A stretch of 64,000 bases of DNA from Chaetorhynchus papuensis. Its lineage: Eukaryota; Chordata; Aves; Passeriformes; Rhipiduridae. This document shows positions 27,911 through 39,711 of the stretch, piece after piece (within the stretch, counting starts at the first letter, position 1; every line of letters begins with the position of its first letter). The notes below the pieces were generated by a model. That model saw only the letters and a list, made by a program, of their open reading frames with translations, was not told where the DNA came from and ran no database searches. A program made the translations under genes and the position numbers. The stretch lies in contig VWYX01000123.1 of assembly GCA_013396525.1 (NCBI GenBank), positions 1,298,650 to 1,362,649 of the forward strand, written 5' to 3'.

Positions 27911-29845
27911 GTGTAACCCTACACAATAGTCTGGCTTTTGCAGGGTCTGTTGCAAAATGCGCTGCTCCAGACTGCATTGAGACATTTGGCAGTTCGTCTG
28001 TGCTGTCCCCTTGGCTGTGCCATCTAGAGCATCAGCAGTACTGAGCTGGCTGTTTCAGGGCTGGCTTGGATGCTCTCATGGTGTTTTCAGATACCATCAG
28101 TGATAGTCTTCAAGCCCTTCCCAAATTATTTTTTTTTCTTTTCCTTAGGTCTCTGAGAGGCTCATCCTGCATAAAGAAAAAAAGGCAAAACCACTTTCTT
28201 ATCCTCACACTTGCAAACACAAAAATCTCCAGCCTTTTCCCCATATTTTTTATAACTGTGTGATAAATCTTCTGATGTGGAAGCCTCATCTCATTTTTTT
28301 TTTTTGCTCTTTCAGGTTGACAACACTGTGTAAAAGTCTGTTTTACTAGCAGGAAGGAGCCAGCAATGGTGATGGTACCAATTTTTTCGAGTCTAACCAC
28401 TCTTGACCATTCTTATGGGAAGGACAGTAATGTGGACAGCGTACCTCTTTCCCACAGAAACACTCCCAATTTCTAATTTCCCTGCTGCACCACATGATCA
28501 TCTAGGCTACATATTAATTATTAAAAAATACATATTAAACTAGAGTTAGGTTTGAGAATATATACCAGTGTGTTAAGGTAATAAAACCTTACAGGGGTAT
28601 TATAATTATCCCATAAAGAAACATGACAATTCCAGTGACTTGAGATGAAGCATAAAAGAAATTAAATTGGGTTAGAGATAGGCAAAATGTCTCCATATAA
28701 CCTTTACGAGGCTCTCTAGTGAGTTCTTGAGAATTAAAAAAAAGAAAAAAAGTTTGGTTTAAAGTAAAATATCTTCTTCATAAGCAAACAATCATTGCTT
28801 TATGTTCCTATGTCTTACAAGAACACTATACCTAAACCAGACTAGCTGATGGTGTTTGAAACTTAATTAGTATTGCTGATTGCAGCGTCTGGGTCAACTC
28901 TGTCTTGGTTTACTGTGCTCTTGAGAGACAGGCTGCAACACACTGGAGCTCCAGTGAGGACATAAACTTGAATTTTGTTTGGACAGAGCTTTCCCAGGCT
29001 TGTTGAGAGTGTGCTCTACTTGCTCTGTTCTCATAGAAGAAATTGCATTGTTCACACTTGACACTGTTGTGTTGTCTGCAGATGTTTCTTGATTGGTTTC
29101 AGTTCAAGTGACACCCATATGAGACCTACTAAAAGAAAAATAAAGCAAATTTTGATTAAATGTTTTGGAAAAAGAAGCTAAGCATAAACCACAAAGATTT
29201 GACGATTAAAGAAAAAATAAGTCATAGTGGTATATAAGATGGCTTGATTATTATGGTGGATTTTCATTACCATATTGCATTTGAATTCAGTGGTATTGAG
29301 ATACACTGACTGTATAGCCAAGATTATAACAATATCAATCAGACTTCACAGGTTCCAACCTTTCCAATAGCAGCTTGCAACTGTGAAATGATCTATTTAT
29401 CCATGCAACTGCAAAGCAACCTGTCTGCACACAAAAGGTGGAGAAGTGTCAACAAACACCTGTGGTGATTGCCACTAAATTGTTGTTACAGACTGGCTGG
29501 AATGCTACAGTCATGCAGAAGTACGATACATGGGAAAATGAAAGGAGGTGACTTAATCAAAACAACTTTTTCTGTGCATGTGTTTATGTACATAGGCATG
29601 TGAGCCTGAAGTAATGAACACTGGGTTTGTCTGGAGGAGGACAAATAGGCCAATGGCAACCTGGTTTTGATGTTGTGTTTAGGTACTTTAGGTACCAGGC
29701 AGCAACCAGCTCAGGTTTAGTTGAGCTCAGAAACCAACTCAGTTGTAGCCACACTTCAGTATCCAAACGGATTTTGTGTTAGTTCCCCCCATGTGTATTG
29801 ATTGCCATCTGTTCTCACTGTTATTTTTTTCATGTTTATACTCAC
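27911..29845. other. Unique noncoding DNA
   Basis: About 1.9 kb with no recognisable repeat family. It includes a 12-base T run at 28294-28305. On the minus strand this interval would be the intron downstream of the candidate exon ending at 29846, but I saw no convincing next exon in it. Confidence 0.45.
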
Positions 29846-29848
29846 CTT
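29840..29848 (-). promoter_or_regulatory. Consensus 5' splice donor AAG|GTGAGT
   Basis: Minus-strand sequence AAG|GTGAGT matches the vertebrate donor consensus at every position from -1 to +6. It falls 3 codons after the Cys-rich frame's first stop and in phase 0 with it. Such a match occurs by chance every few kilobases; its value here comes from position at the end of a protein-like frame. Confidence 0.4.
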
Positions 29849-29851
29849 TTA

Positions 29852-30081
29852 TTATTCCACATTGCAGTACTCGCATTTATTAGTAATGTCAGGATTAGTG
29901 TCTCCACAAGACGAGCACCACATTCCTGTTACCACTCTCTGTTCCTCTGGTTCTGTGCCATTGCCATACGCACACGTGTCGGGTGTATAATTTTCCTTGT
30001 TCTTCAATTCGTTTTGTTCACAGATTGAAGCATCCAGTGGACTCCCTGGTTTATGTGATATACTATATTCCCTGCGTTGTT
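29852..30081 (-). CDS. Candidate single exon with four-cysteine zinc-ribbon/RanBP2-like motif
   Basis: On the minus strand about 76 codons stay open and end with MWCSSCGDTNPDITNKCEYC followed by NVE and two TAA stops (29849-29854). The pattern C-x2-C-x10-C-x2-C, with Trp just before the first Cys and Asn in the loop, is what zinc-ribbon and RanBP2-type zinc fingers use to bind one zinc ion. W directly before C, rather than W-x-C, is atypical for RanBP2 fingers and leaves a zinc-ribbon fold open. After AAG at 29846-29848 comes GTGAGT (29840-29845), a consensus 5' splice donor. A pyrimidine tract near 30104-30116 followed by the first AG at 30082-30083 gives a plausible acceptor, so the exon would be 29846-30081, 236 nt. 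The upstream residues are acidic and polar with no domain I recognise. The in-frame stops before the donor mean either a C-terminus in a non-final exon, an alternative exon, or a decayed exon. I cannot name the gene. Confidence 0.42.
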
Positions 30082-33000
30082 CTATATTATCCAATATGAT
30101 GCAGCAGAAGAGAGCTCATCTTGACTACCCTTCTGATATTGAGTTTCTGTGCTGGTTTAACTTCTCAGATCATCTGAAATGTGGCAAGGGCAAGATGGGT
30201 TTTACTTGTGTGCTCCCCATTTATGCTGTAGGTGTCTATTTTGCTACAAGATTAGTCTGGGCTGCTCCACTTGAGACAGTCAGAGCCCTACCAGGGAGGG
30301 AGAGAAGGCAGCCTGTTTGTGGATCCAGGACTGAGCTCCTCAAGGACAGATGCTGCATCAGGGAGACTGCCACACAGAGGGGCTGGAGGCTTCTGAGCAG
30401 GGCAGAAATGGAGCCAGACCTCAGAGCTGATGGAAAGAAAGAAGTTTCTTGCAATTAGGAAGTCAGCAAAAGTTTCTGGTCTGTGAACAAGACTGAAAGG
30501 AAGGACCTAATCTGAAGAACATGGGGTTGGGATGTGGGGAGGAGAATATTTATTTACAAGGTGTTATTTTCTAATCTGTTTCAGATGCAGATGATTTGGG
30601 TTTCCTTGGCTGCAACAATGACTAAACTCTAGCCTGTCTTTTAGTGAAATGGATCTGCAGAGACTAAAACAGTTTTCATGTGCTCAGCAGAAGGAAGAGG
30701 TGTAAGGAGATCTACCTCACAGCTCTGCCTCACATCTGGTTGTGTCATGTTCATTTGAGTAGAAGTCCTTTTTCACCTTTTCATGTCTAATTCAAATCCA
30801 CTCTATTATGCTTTTCTTGAACAAAGCAGAGAAAATCAAGCCAGGCTTTTAGCACAAAAGCAGTCCTCTGCTCCAGAAACCAGAATCAGTCCTGGCACTG
30901 GTTTTTCCTTTCTTGGTGGCTTGTGCATACATCTAAGCACTTAAATCATCCTCAGCTCCCTTCTGAGACCCCTCACAGAGAGGGAAAGTCACTTCAATAA
31001 ATCATTCTCTATTTAACGGATGAGGATTCTCTACAAAGCCAGACTTTCTATTGCAATTAAGTGTTAGGATGTTGTCCATGCAGTTTATCTTACATCAGCC
31101 TTAGTCTGTTAGCAACATCCATACTGATCCTTCATGATTTTCAGCCACAAGTGCTACTACTATAGATACAATCTGTGCCTTTGGATATTTTAATAGCCAT
31201 CAGTAAGTAATAATCATAACTACAGTAGTAGTTGCATTTTTTTATAGTACTTCTCCCACCTTCTTGTCACATGTAAATGTCAGTGCTGCTTCAGGGATTC
31301 AACAGTCTTCTTTTTCCTGCTCTTTCCTTGGTTTGATTTTTTGATCCATCTAAGTGTAGTCCAGACTCTCTGTGCTCACAGCCATTGCCTTTAGGACATG
31401 ACTGCTCTTTGTACGCCTTTAAAAGGGAGGTTGTTAGAGCTATCGATCAAAATGCATGGTAAATTAAAAGTATCCCTGCTTTTAGATATTGTTGTTTGCC
31501 ACTGTCTACTTTGCCCTCAGCCATTTCCCTGTACCTTTTAATCTCTGCAAGCTTCATTCTATTCAGGTGGCATGTCACATCGAGGTGCTAATGAGCCTGC
31601 AGCTCAAACAATGACACATATGTTGCTAATATAAATGCTAAGCACACGCGTTTGCATGCAAAGTATGCTTTGAAAAATGGGCTGATTATCATGAAGAGAA
31701 TCAGGAATGTGCAGATGGCAAGTCCATCCCCATCCTGCTCTCAGCGAATGACCCCTGCTCTGTTGTGCCACGAGAGTCCATTATCCCAGCTCACAATGCT
31801 GATACTGCCAGAGTCCCTTCATGCATATGTAGCATCAGAGAGTTTTTTCTCTGAGTGTGTCAATATCCCCGTCTCCTTCATTTCAGAGGCCACTGTGGCT
31901 CAGACAACAGGATTTTTATTTACAGAACAGGGATGAAATTTGGCAAATCCTTGCACAGCATTATAAACTCATTGGGTTTAAAGTATTTGTGTTGTTTTCA
32001 AAGATTGCCAAGCTACTGGGCTTGGTATGAAGTTCCTGTACGTTCATAGCAGGACACAGCACACTAGAGAGCATTTTTCATTAATGCCACTATGCATTTC
32101 TGAGACATGGCAGCGTATAATTCCTTCTCCAACATACCTGAAAAGCAGAAGGACTTGGAACACCTAATCAAATTCTCACATAAGAAATGTGAGATTTGTC
32201 ACCTTCCCATCCCATTCTTCTGCAGATCTTTCACCTGCAGCATCCTTGCCTTTCTGGCTCACATGCCCACCACAGGTGTGTAATATTACAGCAGCACAAG
32301 CCCTTCTGACTTAAGTATTGTGGCTACCTATCTCCAGTCAGATGTTTCTTTTTTCTCAAGCTTTTGTGTTATCTAAGCCTCATCTTCCAGTTTTTCCATG
32401 TAATTCTGATCTCTTGTGTCTTTGAGGATGCTAAGTCTGCCTTCTCTCACTTGCTACATATCACCTTGCTTCAGATGGTATCTAATTCCTCTGCCAAATT
32501 CACTTTTCTTCTCATCTTGACAGATTTACAATTTCAGGCTCTGAACTCCCATTTTCTTCAAGGTCCAGAGTCTTTGGTCAAAGCTGGAAACAGGAGGGGT
32601 GCACCTCCTGCCTATGGTGTTGCCACCTTTCTCCCACCCAAATCTGGCAGGACTCAGAAGCACACCCCTGTTGTACATGAGCTTCCCAGAGCTGCCCTGC
32701 CCCCCTCCAGCCTCCTGGGATCACATTCCCTTGTCAAATTTTTTAATGGCACTCTTTAGCCCCCCACATTGTTACTATTTCTTCTCCCGTTTTCAGCACG
32801 TAAGTCTCCTGTGCTTTCTTCTCCATTTAGCACACGAGCTCCCAGCTCATGTGTTTCCCTTGCAGGTTCCCTCTCTCTGCTCACATGAGTGCCAGGTGTA
32901 CCTTTTCTCTGCACTGCCTATGCTGGTGGGAACGGGTGTACAAACCAGGAGAGCATGTCAAATTTAATTTAAATTTTATACATATTCCCTATAATAATGA

Positions 33001-34909
33001 GATTGCAGGTACAGGCATACTAACCATTATGTTATATGAAAATTGTATTTCCACATTTTCCCAGATGAAACATCATACAGATTTCATCTCCTTTTTTTCT
33101 CCTGGAAAGGTCTGGAGGAGAATAATTTTTTTAATCTACTTTCAATTACTACAATTGCACAACCATAAAAACCCTACTAAGATAAAAAAAGTCTGGAAAC
33201 TATTATAGAGCCACAGAAATGAACTCTTAAATTGCTGTGTTACATTTATTACCTAGCTCAGTAGGCTCTCAATGGTTTATTATAATTTTAAACTCAATAA
33301 AGAGTGCCTTCCTCAAAGGGCAGAAAAGTCTTCATACCATTATTTTATTGTTTATCAAGTTAATGCAAAATCATTTCATAATGAATACACTTTTAGTTTC
33401 TATAATTTTTCTATTTTAAAGCAGTTTTCTGGGAAAATAAATGTTGGTGAAACTGAAAATCTCTACTCTTTGACAGTTTAATTTCATACTATTTTTGTTT
33501 GGTTGTTTTCTTCCCTAGTGAGATACTGACCTATAGGAATACTTCCCAAATTACAAGCACATTTAATTTACATATTCCTATCACCATTTCTGTATACTCT
33601 GTTTTTAAGTGACTATTGGAAAGATGATGGTTGGTTTGCTGAACATTTAATTTACTAAAAAAACCTGTTTACATTGTCCCTCCACAATTAAATCTTTTTA
33701 ATAGAATGTTTCATTGGATCTAAAATGAAAATTTATTTCACTGAGGAATAAAGAAAGAGCTCATTTTTGTTTCATTTAAATTCTTTTTTCCCAACCTGGC
33801 CTCAGTTATGTTCTGTACTGATGAATCCATCCTTTACAGTTTTACTTACAAGTGGTTCTCCAGTGTCGGTAGAGAAAATTTGTGCAGGCACAGTGGTCAC
33901 ATTCCTGTATGAATTGTACAGATGTAATGTAGGGATGCTAGAGTTCACCCTCTATTTTCAAGTGTTTGGCACATATACATAAACATACACAAACAAAATA
34001 CTAAAACAAAATACTAATAAAAAATACTAATACAAAATAAAATACAAATTCCTGAACACCTCAGTGATTATCCCACTGTCACTAAGTACAGAACAGTTTA
34101 GAGGCTGGTAACTGCACTGAGAAATTTCCTACCAAGCTCCTGAATCAAATTAATTCGATACTAGCTGAGATCACCGTTTTGTGAGAAGTACTACCCAGTC
34201 AGTGGAAGATGGTTTAGTCTGGTTGCCAGTGTCAGGACATACATGCAAAGATGGGCAGGTTTCACATTTTGGGCAGGTTCAGCATGGTGCTGGACTGACT
34301 GTATGGACAGAGACAACACCTCTTCCACTGGTAGGACCTCCAGCTTTCCACCAGGACTCACCCTGGCTTGGAAGGAAAGGCATGACAGATGGAGAATCTT
34401 CCCACCAAAAGAATAGATTCACTGTAGATAAAACTTCAGTAGGCAGTTTTCCATGAAAACATCGAAAAAATTGTGCAAGTTGATAGCTCAAAACCTCCTT
34501 TGAAAAAATAACTAGCAAGGACAAATGTCCAAACAGCATACTTGCCCTGCTTTCATCCTCAGCCAGTGCTGTGAGACTGGCAATCCCTCCCTTCAGGGGA
34601 TTCTCCATGGTTCAGTCAGTAGCTTTTAACCCCTAGACATTTTTCACAGTACAAATGACTGTAGTCTGGCCCCTGCTCAAAAAGCCAGTTCCGAGCATCA
34701 TCCCAAGGCCTAAGATGTTCTGCAAGCATGTGTGCTCACACTTATGTGGTTGTGTGGACACACACCTGACGCTGGCAGTAGGAAATTAGAGGTGAGTGTG
34801 TTCTCAGAAGCCTCAGTCCCTCCTGCAGGGTTGCTGGTGAGGTCAGCATTGGCACTTGTGAAGTAGTCAATTGTTTCACTGTTACCCTGTCGTGTGTGCT
34901 GTGTTTTAC
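30082..34909. other. Unique noncoding DNA, no gene seen
   Basis: About 4.8 kb. Open frames reach 153 codons (29997-30458, plus) but look like translated noncoding DNA. A-rich tandem repeats lie at 33990-34048 (listed separately). 34.18-34.62 kb is a slightly GC-richer block of unknown origin. No CR1 signature was seen. Confidence 0.5.
33990..34048. repeat. A-rich tandem repeat, AAAATACTAA-type units
   Basis: Imperfect repetition of CAAAATACTAA and TAAAAAATACTAA units, about five copies. It is low-complexity minisatellite-like DNA and not attached to a recognisable retroposon. Confidence 0.75.
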
Positions 34910-35113
34910 TGATGCCTTTTCCTGGTCTTAAAATCAAGAGTCAAACACGGTTAGAAGGGAAAAAGGGATTTTACCTTGGTATTTATTTTAAGGATCTTTA
35001 AGTGCACCATGTCCAGGTCGAATGCACCTCCATGCACACCGCAATCCACACCTCACAAAAAATCTGGTCTAACATTATAGGTCTTACTAATTAGCATATC
35101 TATCAAAGATTCC
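34910..35113 (-). mobile_element. LTR fragment, R-U5 end, running into gap 2
   Basis: The minus strand shows an AATAAA polyadenylation signal at 34982-34987, then about 70 bases of U5-like sequence ending in AAAAGGCATCA at 34910. The last nine bases, on the plus strand TGATGCCTT, are identical to one terminus of the LTR at 49984-50419, which supports a real LTR boundary here and relatedness of the two. The other end lies in or beyond the 873-base gap, so full length, internal region and target-site duplication are unknown. A gap inside a multi-copy LTR element is a common short-read assembly failure. Confidence 0.5.
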
Positions 35114-35986
35114 NNNNNNNNNNNNNNNNNNNNNNNNNNNNNNNNNNNNNNNNNNNNNNNNNNNNNNNNNNNNNNNNNNNNNNNNNNNNNNNNNNNNNNN
35201 NNNNNNNNNNNNNNNNNNNNNNNNNNNNNNNNNNNNNNNNNNNNNNNNNNNNNNNNNNNNNNNNNNNNNNNNNNNNNNNNNNNNNNNNNNNNNNNNNNNN
35301 NNNNNNNNNNNNNNNNNNNNNNNNNNNNNNNNNNNNNNNNNNNNNNNNNNNNNNNNNNNNNNNNNNNNNNNNNNNNNNNNNNNNNNNNNNNNNNNNNNNN
35401 NNNNNNNNNNNNNNNNNNNNNNNNNNNNNNNNNNNNNNNNNNNNNNNNNNNNNNNNNNNNNNNNNNNNNNNNNNNNNNNNNNNNNNNNNNNNNNNNNNNN
35501 NNNNNNNNNNNNNNNNNNNNNNNNNNNNNNNNNNNNNNNNNNNNNNNNNNNNNNNNNNNNNNNNNNNNNNNNNNNNNNNNNNNNNNNNNNNNNNNNNNNN
35601 NNNNNNNNNNNNNNNNNNNNNNNNNNNNNNNNNNNNNNNNNNNNNNNNNNNNNNNNNNNNNNNNNNNNNNNNNNNNNNNNNNNNNNNNNNNNNNNNNNNN
35701 NNNNNNNNNNNNNNNNNNNNNNNNNNNNNNNNNNNNNNNNNNNNNNNNNNNNNNNNNNNNNNNNNNNNNNNNNNNNNNNNNNNNNNNNNNNNNNNNNNNN
35801 NNNNNNNNNNNNNNNNNNNNNNNNNNNNNNNNNNNNNNNNNNNNNNNNNNNNNNNNNNNNNNNNNNNNNNNNNNNNNNNNNNNNNNNNNNNNNNNNNNNN
35901 NNNNNNNNNNNNNNNNNNNNNNNNNNNNNNNNNNNNNNNNNNNNNNNNNNNNNNNNNNNNNNNNNNNNNNNNNNNNNNNNNNNNNN
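35114..35986. other. Assembly gap (873 N)
   Basis: A run of 873 N. The left flank is LTR-like; the right flank (TCATATTTAACATATC) starts without a recognisable LTR terminus. The 298-codon frame that appears to cross it is made of N and has no meaning. Confidence 0.99.
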
Positions 35987-38900
35987 TCATATTTAACATA
36001 TCTAATGATGGAGGAACCTCACCCCCATGTCTCTTTATCCCTAAGCAGGATAAATCACTGGGTTACATCCCAGATGTCCTCTTTTGGCCCAGTAATAAGT
36101 CTCTGAAGTGTTATTTTGAATCATACCTTCACTGCTTTGTTCACCTTATGCTAAGCAGTTTTTCACAGATTTTCTTGTAGGGCAGTAAAATGAAGGGCTT
36201 AGTTGATTGGTCTGGCTACTTGTGAGCCTCACCAGTCTGGGTTCTCCTGGTGTGGACTCTAAATCTTTGTCCAAGCTAGCTTGGAAAGGTGAAAAGTAGC
36301 TGAGTACAAAGAAATTGGAGGAAGTGTATCCTCTCACAGCCACTACCTGTGTGCAGCAATGAGTTGTGCAGCAGGAGCAGTGGAATCTCCCCAGCTTGTG
36401 CCAGGAAGTGGCTCCCTTGGCTGTAGGAAGCAATTTAAAACCTGCAAAAAGGTTGCTTACTTTGGAAAGAATTTGGAGTCATAGGCCATGAAACTGGAGG
36501 TGTCAGGTTTGGTGTTTCCCTCATGCTAGGGGGACCCTGGAGGTGGGAGGCAGGAGACCTTTGTGGGTGCACCTGCTTTTTCTACACGAGGAGGTGTTTT
36601 TCACTTGTTTCTTTGTAGATAAACAATTTGAACAGAAGAGAATGTGACAAATAGCTCCAGGTGTGTTTTGGTTTTATGCGTTTGTTATGTTAGCTGCACC
36701 AAAGAAAGCTGTTAAAATAAACCTTTTATTTAAAGGAAGATTTATTTATAAGGTGGGATGGATGTATTCTTCCTGTCTTGCTGCATACATCTTGGTCTTA
36801 CCCTAGCTCTTCGACTTCTTGTAATTTTCAGAGAGCAAATAAAGTCCAGTGTTTGCTAGTAAAGAAAGTAATTCAGATCCAAAGAAGGCTTGTGGATGTT
36901 TCTGCTTTACACTACCCCTTATTATTACATCAGGCTTTTCTTTGCCATTTACAGGTTCATTCTCAACAGCTGAGAAGTGTTGTATTTTGCAGACCATGGA
37001 TTCAATATCACCAGACAGAAGGGAAGCTGAATGGTTTTGAAAGTCATATAAGGCAAATACCATTGTTTTCTTTCAAACCAAAAATGTCAAGCACAAAAGG
37101 TCAGCTCAACCTTAGCAAAACCAACACTATCATGGCCTGTGTGTGCATACGGCACCCTGTTTATATTCCTCAGATCTTATCAGCCCAATTGAGACCTGAA
37201 AAGTGAAGAAGGAGAGACCAGTGGCTCCTGGGGTGCTGTGGTACTGTTCCAGTGGCCTCGTTGAAGGAGATGATGCCTTAGTTCACCCCAGGGACAGCTA
37301 TGGCTGGTTACACTACTTTAGACTGGGTGTACCTGGTTTTCCTGTGCAGCTGTAATTTCTTTCTTCAGCCCTGAAAGTTTTCAAGGGGAAGGTCACCGCT
37401 GCTGCAACAGGAATCACAGACTGAAATGTCAGAGATCTCAAATATCCTGTGGAATGCACTCAAGTTCCCATGGACCAGTTTCATGACTGAATAAAGAAGA
37501 TATTGTAATAATTAGAAGAACCTTGTGATTATAGCCACAAGATGCTAGCAGATAAGAGTTGAGTGTGTGCTGCAATATGGTTTCAAACAAAGAACATCTG
37601 CTTGCTGGCTGTGGAAAGTCTTACTCTCTGGATGGAGTGTCTGCCTTGTCACAGATCAAAATTAAAACAGAGAAGAGGAAAAAGTGAAATTAAATGCTAT
37701 GTTGATGCAAGATGGAAAAAAAATTCTGTATGGAAAGAGACACTTGGCCATTTTCATATAAATTTGCCTCGAGAGCGAAGAAATGTGTAGTGGATAGCTA
37801 GGGTTATGCTTTAATATGTTTACTCTGGTGAAATGTTCAGCAGTTCTTCCAAATTTTAGAGCAGGCAAGACAAGACAAAAATCAATGTAATATGCAGTTT
37901 CACAGAGTTATCAAAGAAGGAGCAGCATGCCTGGCCAATACTTACAGGCAAGTTTCTTAGGAGAGACATGTAGAATGCAGAATGCAAGCTGGGGTGTACA
38001 TGCACATGTGGACGTGTGTTTGAGAAGACTGGAACAGGCTGTTATCCTGAGCCCTGACTCTTGCCACTGGCAACGCTGCAGGCTGAGAGTTCTCTCTGCA
38101 TAGATGGTGAGAGCAGCACAGCCTCCCCTACTCATGGGGGATTTGGCCCCTTGTTACCCCTTCCACAGAGGATAATGGGAACACGGTGTCCCAGAAACAG
38201 CAGGATTTACAGGGTGACTTGATAATGGAGAGGGCATTTGGCTCCCCTGTGGTACTCCTGCCCTCAAACACCTGAGCATTAAGAAGAGCTTGTCTTTTGC
38301 CTCTGTTCAGGATCCATGTATTTATGTAGGCTGTGTGTTCAGAACAGAGATGAATACAGAATGCAATAAACAGTATTCCAAGGCTCGGTGATAAAACTGA
38401 TCTTTTCCCCCTCTGGTGGTGTCACTGATTCCACTTCCTTCCTGTATTTCTTCAGCCATCACTTTCTCTCATCACAGAGGTTGCACCTTTGTGATGTGAA
38501 TTAAACTCAAAGGCTTTTTTCCAGTGTTAATGAGGTGAGGATCTTTTCCTGCTACAAACACTTGGTGTGTTTCTGTACAAGAACCTTGCACAGCCTCAGC
38601 ACTTTTGCTAAGCTACACGGTGTTATTGATTTCTCCAGCTTCTGCTGTGAGGAGTTAGTGGTAAAAAGCAGTGACTCAGCTGATGTGCCCAGTGGAGCCG
38701 TTTTACATGCTCAGTGCTGCTGTTGCTGCCGAGTGGTTAAAAAAAAAAAAAATCATAGACAAGGCTTTCAATTCGTTTGAAGTAAAGTGCAGGCAGCAGC
38801 AAGGTTTTCTGGCAACTTTGCAGAGATTACTGCAAATACTCTTAATGGCAGGCCTGATTCTGGGGGATGAGCCTGTGTGCTTCTGCAGCACCAGAAGGGG

Positions 38901-39379
38901 AGACAGAGATCAGGACCCCAACTTCCCTCTGGGGTGGAGCGTGATACACTGAAGCCAAGAACAATCCCACCTGGAGAGCTGGGGTGTTTGGAAGGGGAGA
39001 TGCCTGGAAATGCTGGCCCAGCTACGGAAACAGTTCAATGAATATTGGGGCAGATTTTTGCTGGTGATCTCAGCTCCCTATCTGCATCTGCCTGCCTGCC
39101 CATGACAGTGATTTACTCGGGGTGACAACACTTAATGTGGTCCCATGGAAACCTGCAGATGTGAAATGCTTGCTATCTCAACACAGAACAAATCTGAGAC
39201 CTCTCTGAAGTTCTCACAGACAGGAAATTCAGCAAGTATTCAACCTGAGGATGGAGAGGGAAAAAGTACAGCTGTCCTGGGAGAAGAAGTGGGGATTGTT
39301 TATCTGTTTCTGAAAGATAAATAAACTGTTCCTGTCTGTGATCTTGCTTGTCTGAAGAGCAGGACTCCTAGAAGCTTTT
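35987..39379. other. Unique noncoding DNA; possible LTR remainder at the left edge
   Basis: About 3.4 kb. The first 100-150 bases after the gap may belong to the interrupted LTR element, but no terminus matching AAGGCATCA was found. The rest is unique; there is a 13-base A run near 38740. No coding signal is supported. Confidence 0.45.
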
Positions 39380-39705
39380 GAATCACTACAGATTCATGTA
39401 AGTGTAGGTCAGAAGGCACCATTTGGAGCTCTCTAGTTCAAACTCCTGCTAAAAGTATGTTTATCACCAACACTGCATGAATTCATGGCTTTCTCTAATA
39501 CTTCTAAATATCGAAAAGCTCAAAGGATGGAGATTCTACAACCTCACTGGATGTCATGCTTTGGTGCTGCACTGTCACCTCAGTAAACACATCTTGTGTA
39601 ATGCCTGTCCTGAACCACCAAACACAGAGCTTGTGGCTATTGCCCTGTGTCATATGGTCTGCCACTACAAAGGATTTGCACCACCTTTGCAACATTGGTT
39701 ATATT
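39380..39705 (-). mobile_element. Old CR1 LINE, antisense, 3' portion (left part of split copy)
   Basis: Antisense CR1 landmarks appear in order: a degraded 3' octamer zone ('aatcactacagattcatg'), 'ggtcagaaggcacc', 'ctagttcaaactcctgct', 'ggatggagattctacaacctc' and 'gctattgccctgtgtc'. The minus strand still reads EVVESPSFELF, the conserved end of the CR1 reverse transcriptase ORF. Divergence is high. The copy is interrupted near 39705-39715 by the sense CR1 and resumes near 40655, so it is the older host of a nested insertion. Confidence 0.78.
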
Positions 39706-39711
39706 AAATAG

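Noticed and set aside
35103..35999. 298-codon minus-strand frame
   Set aside because: Made almost entirely of the 873-N gap, with four real residues at one end and two at the other.
37268..37285. TGATGCCTTAG, similar to the LTR terminus motif
   Set aside because: No TATA, AATAAA or matching opposite terminus nearby; probably chance.
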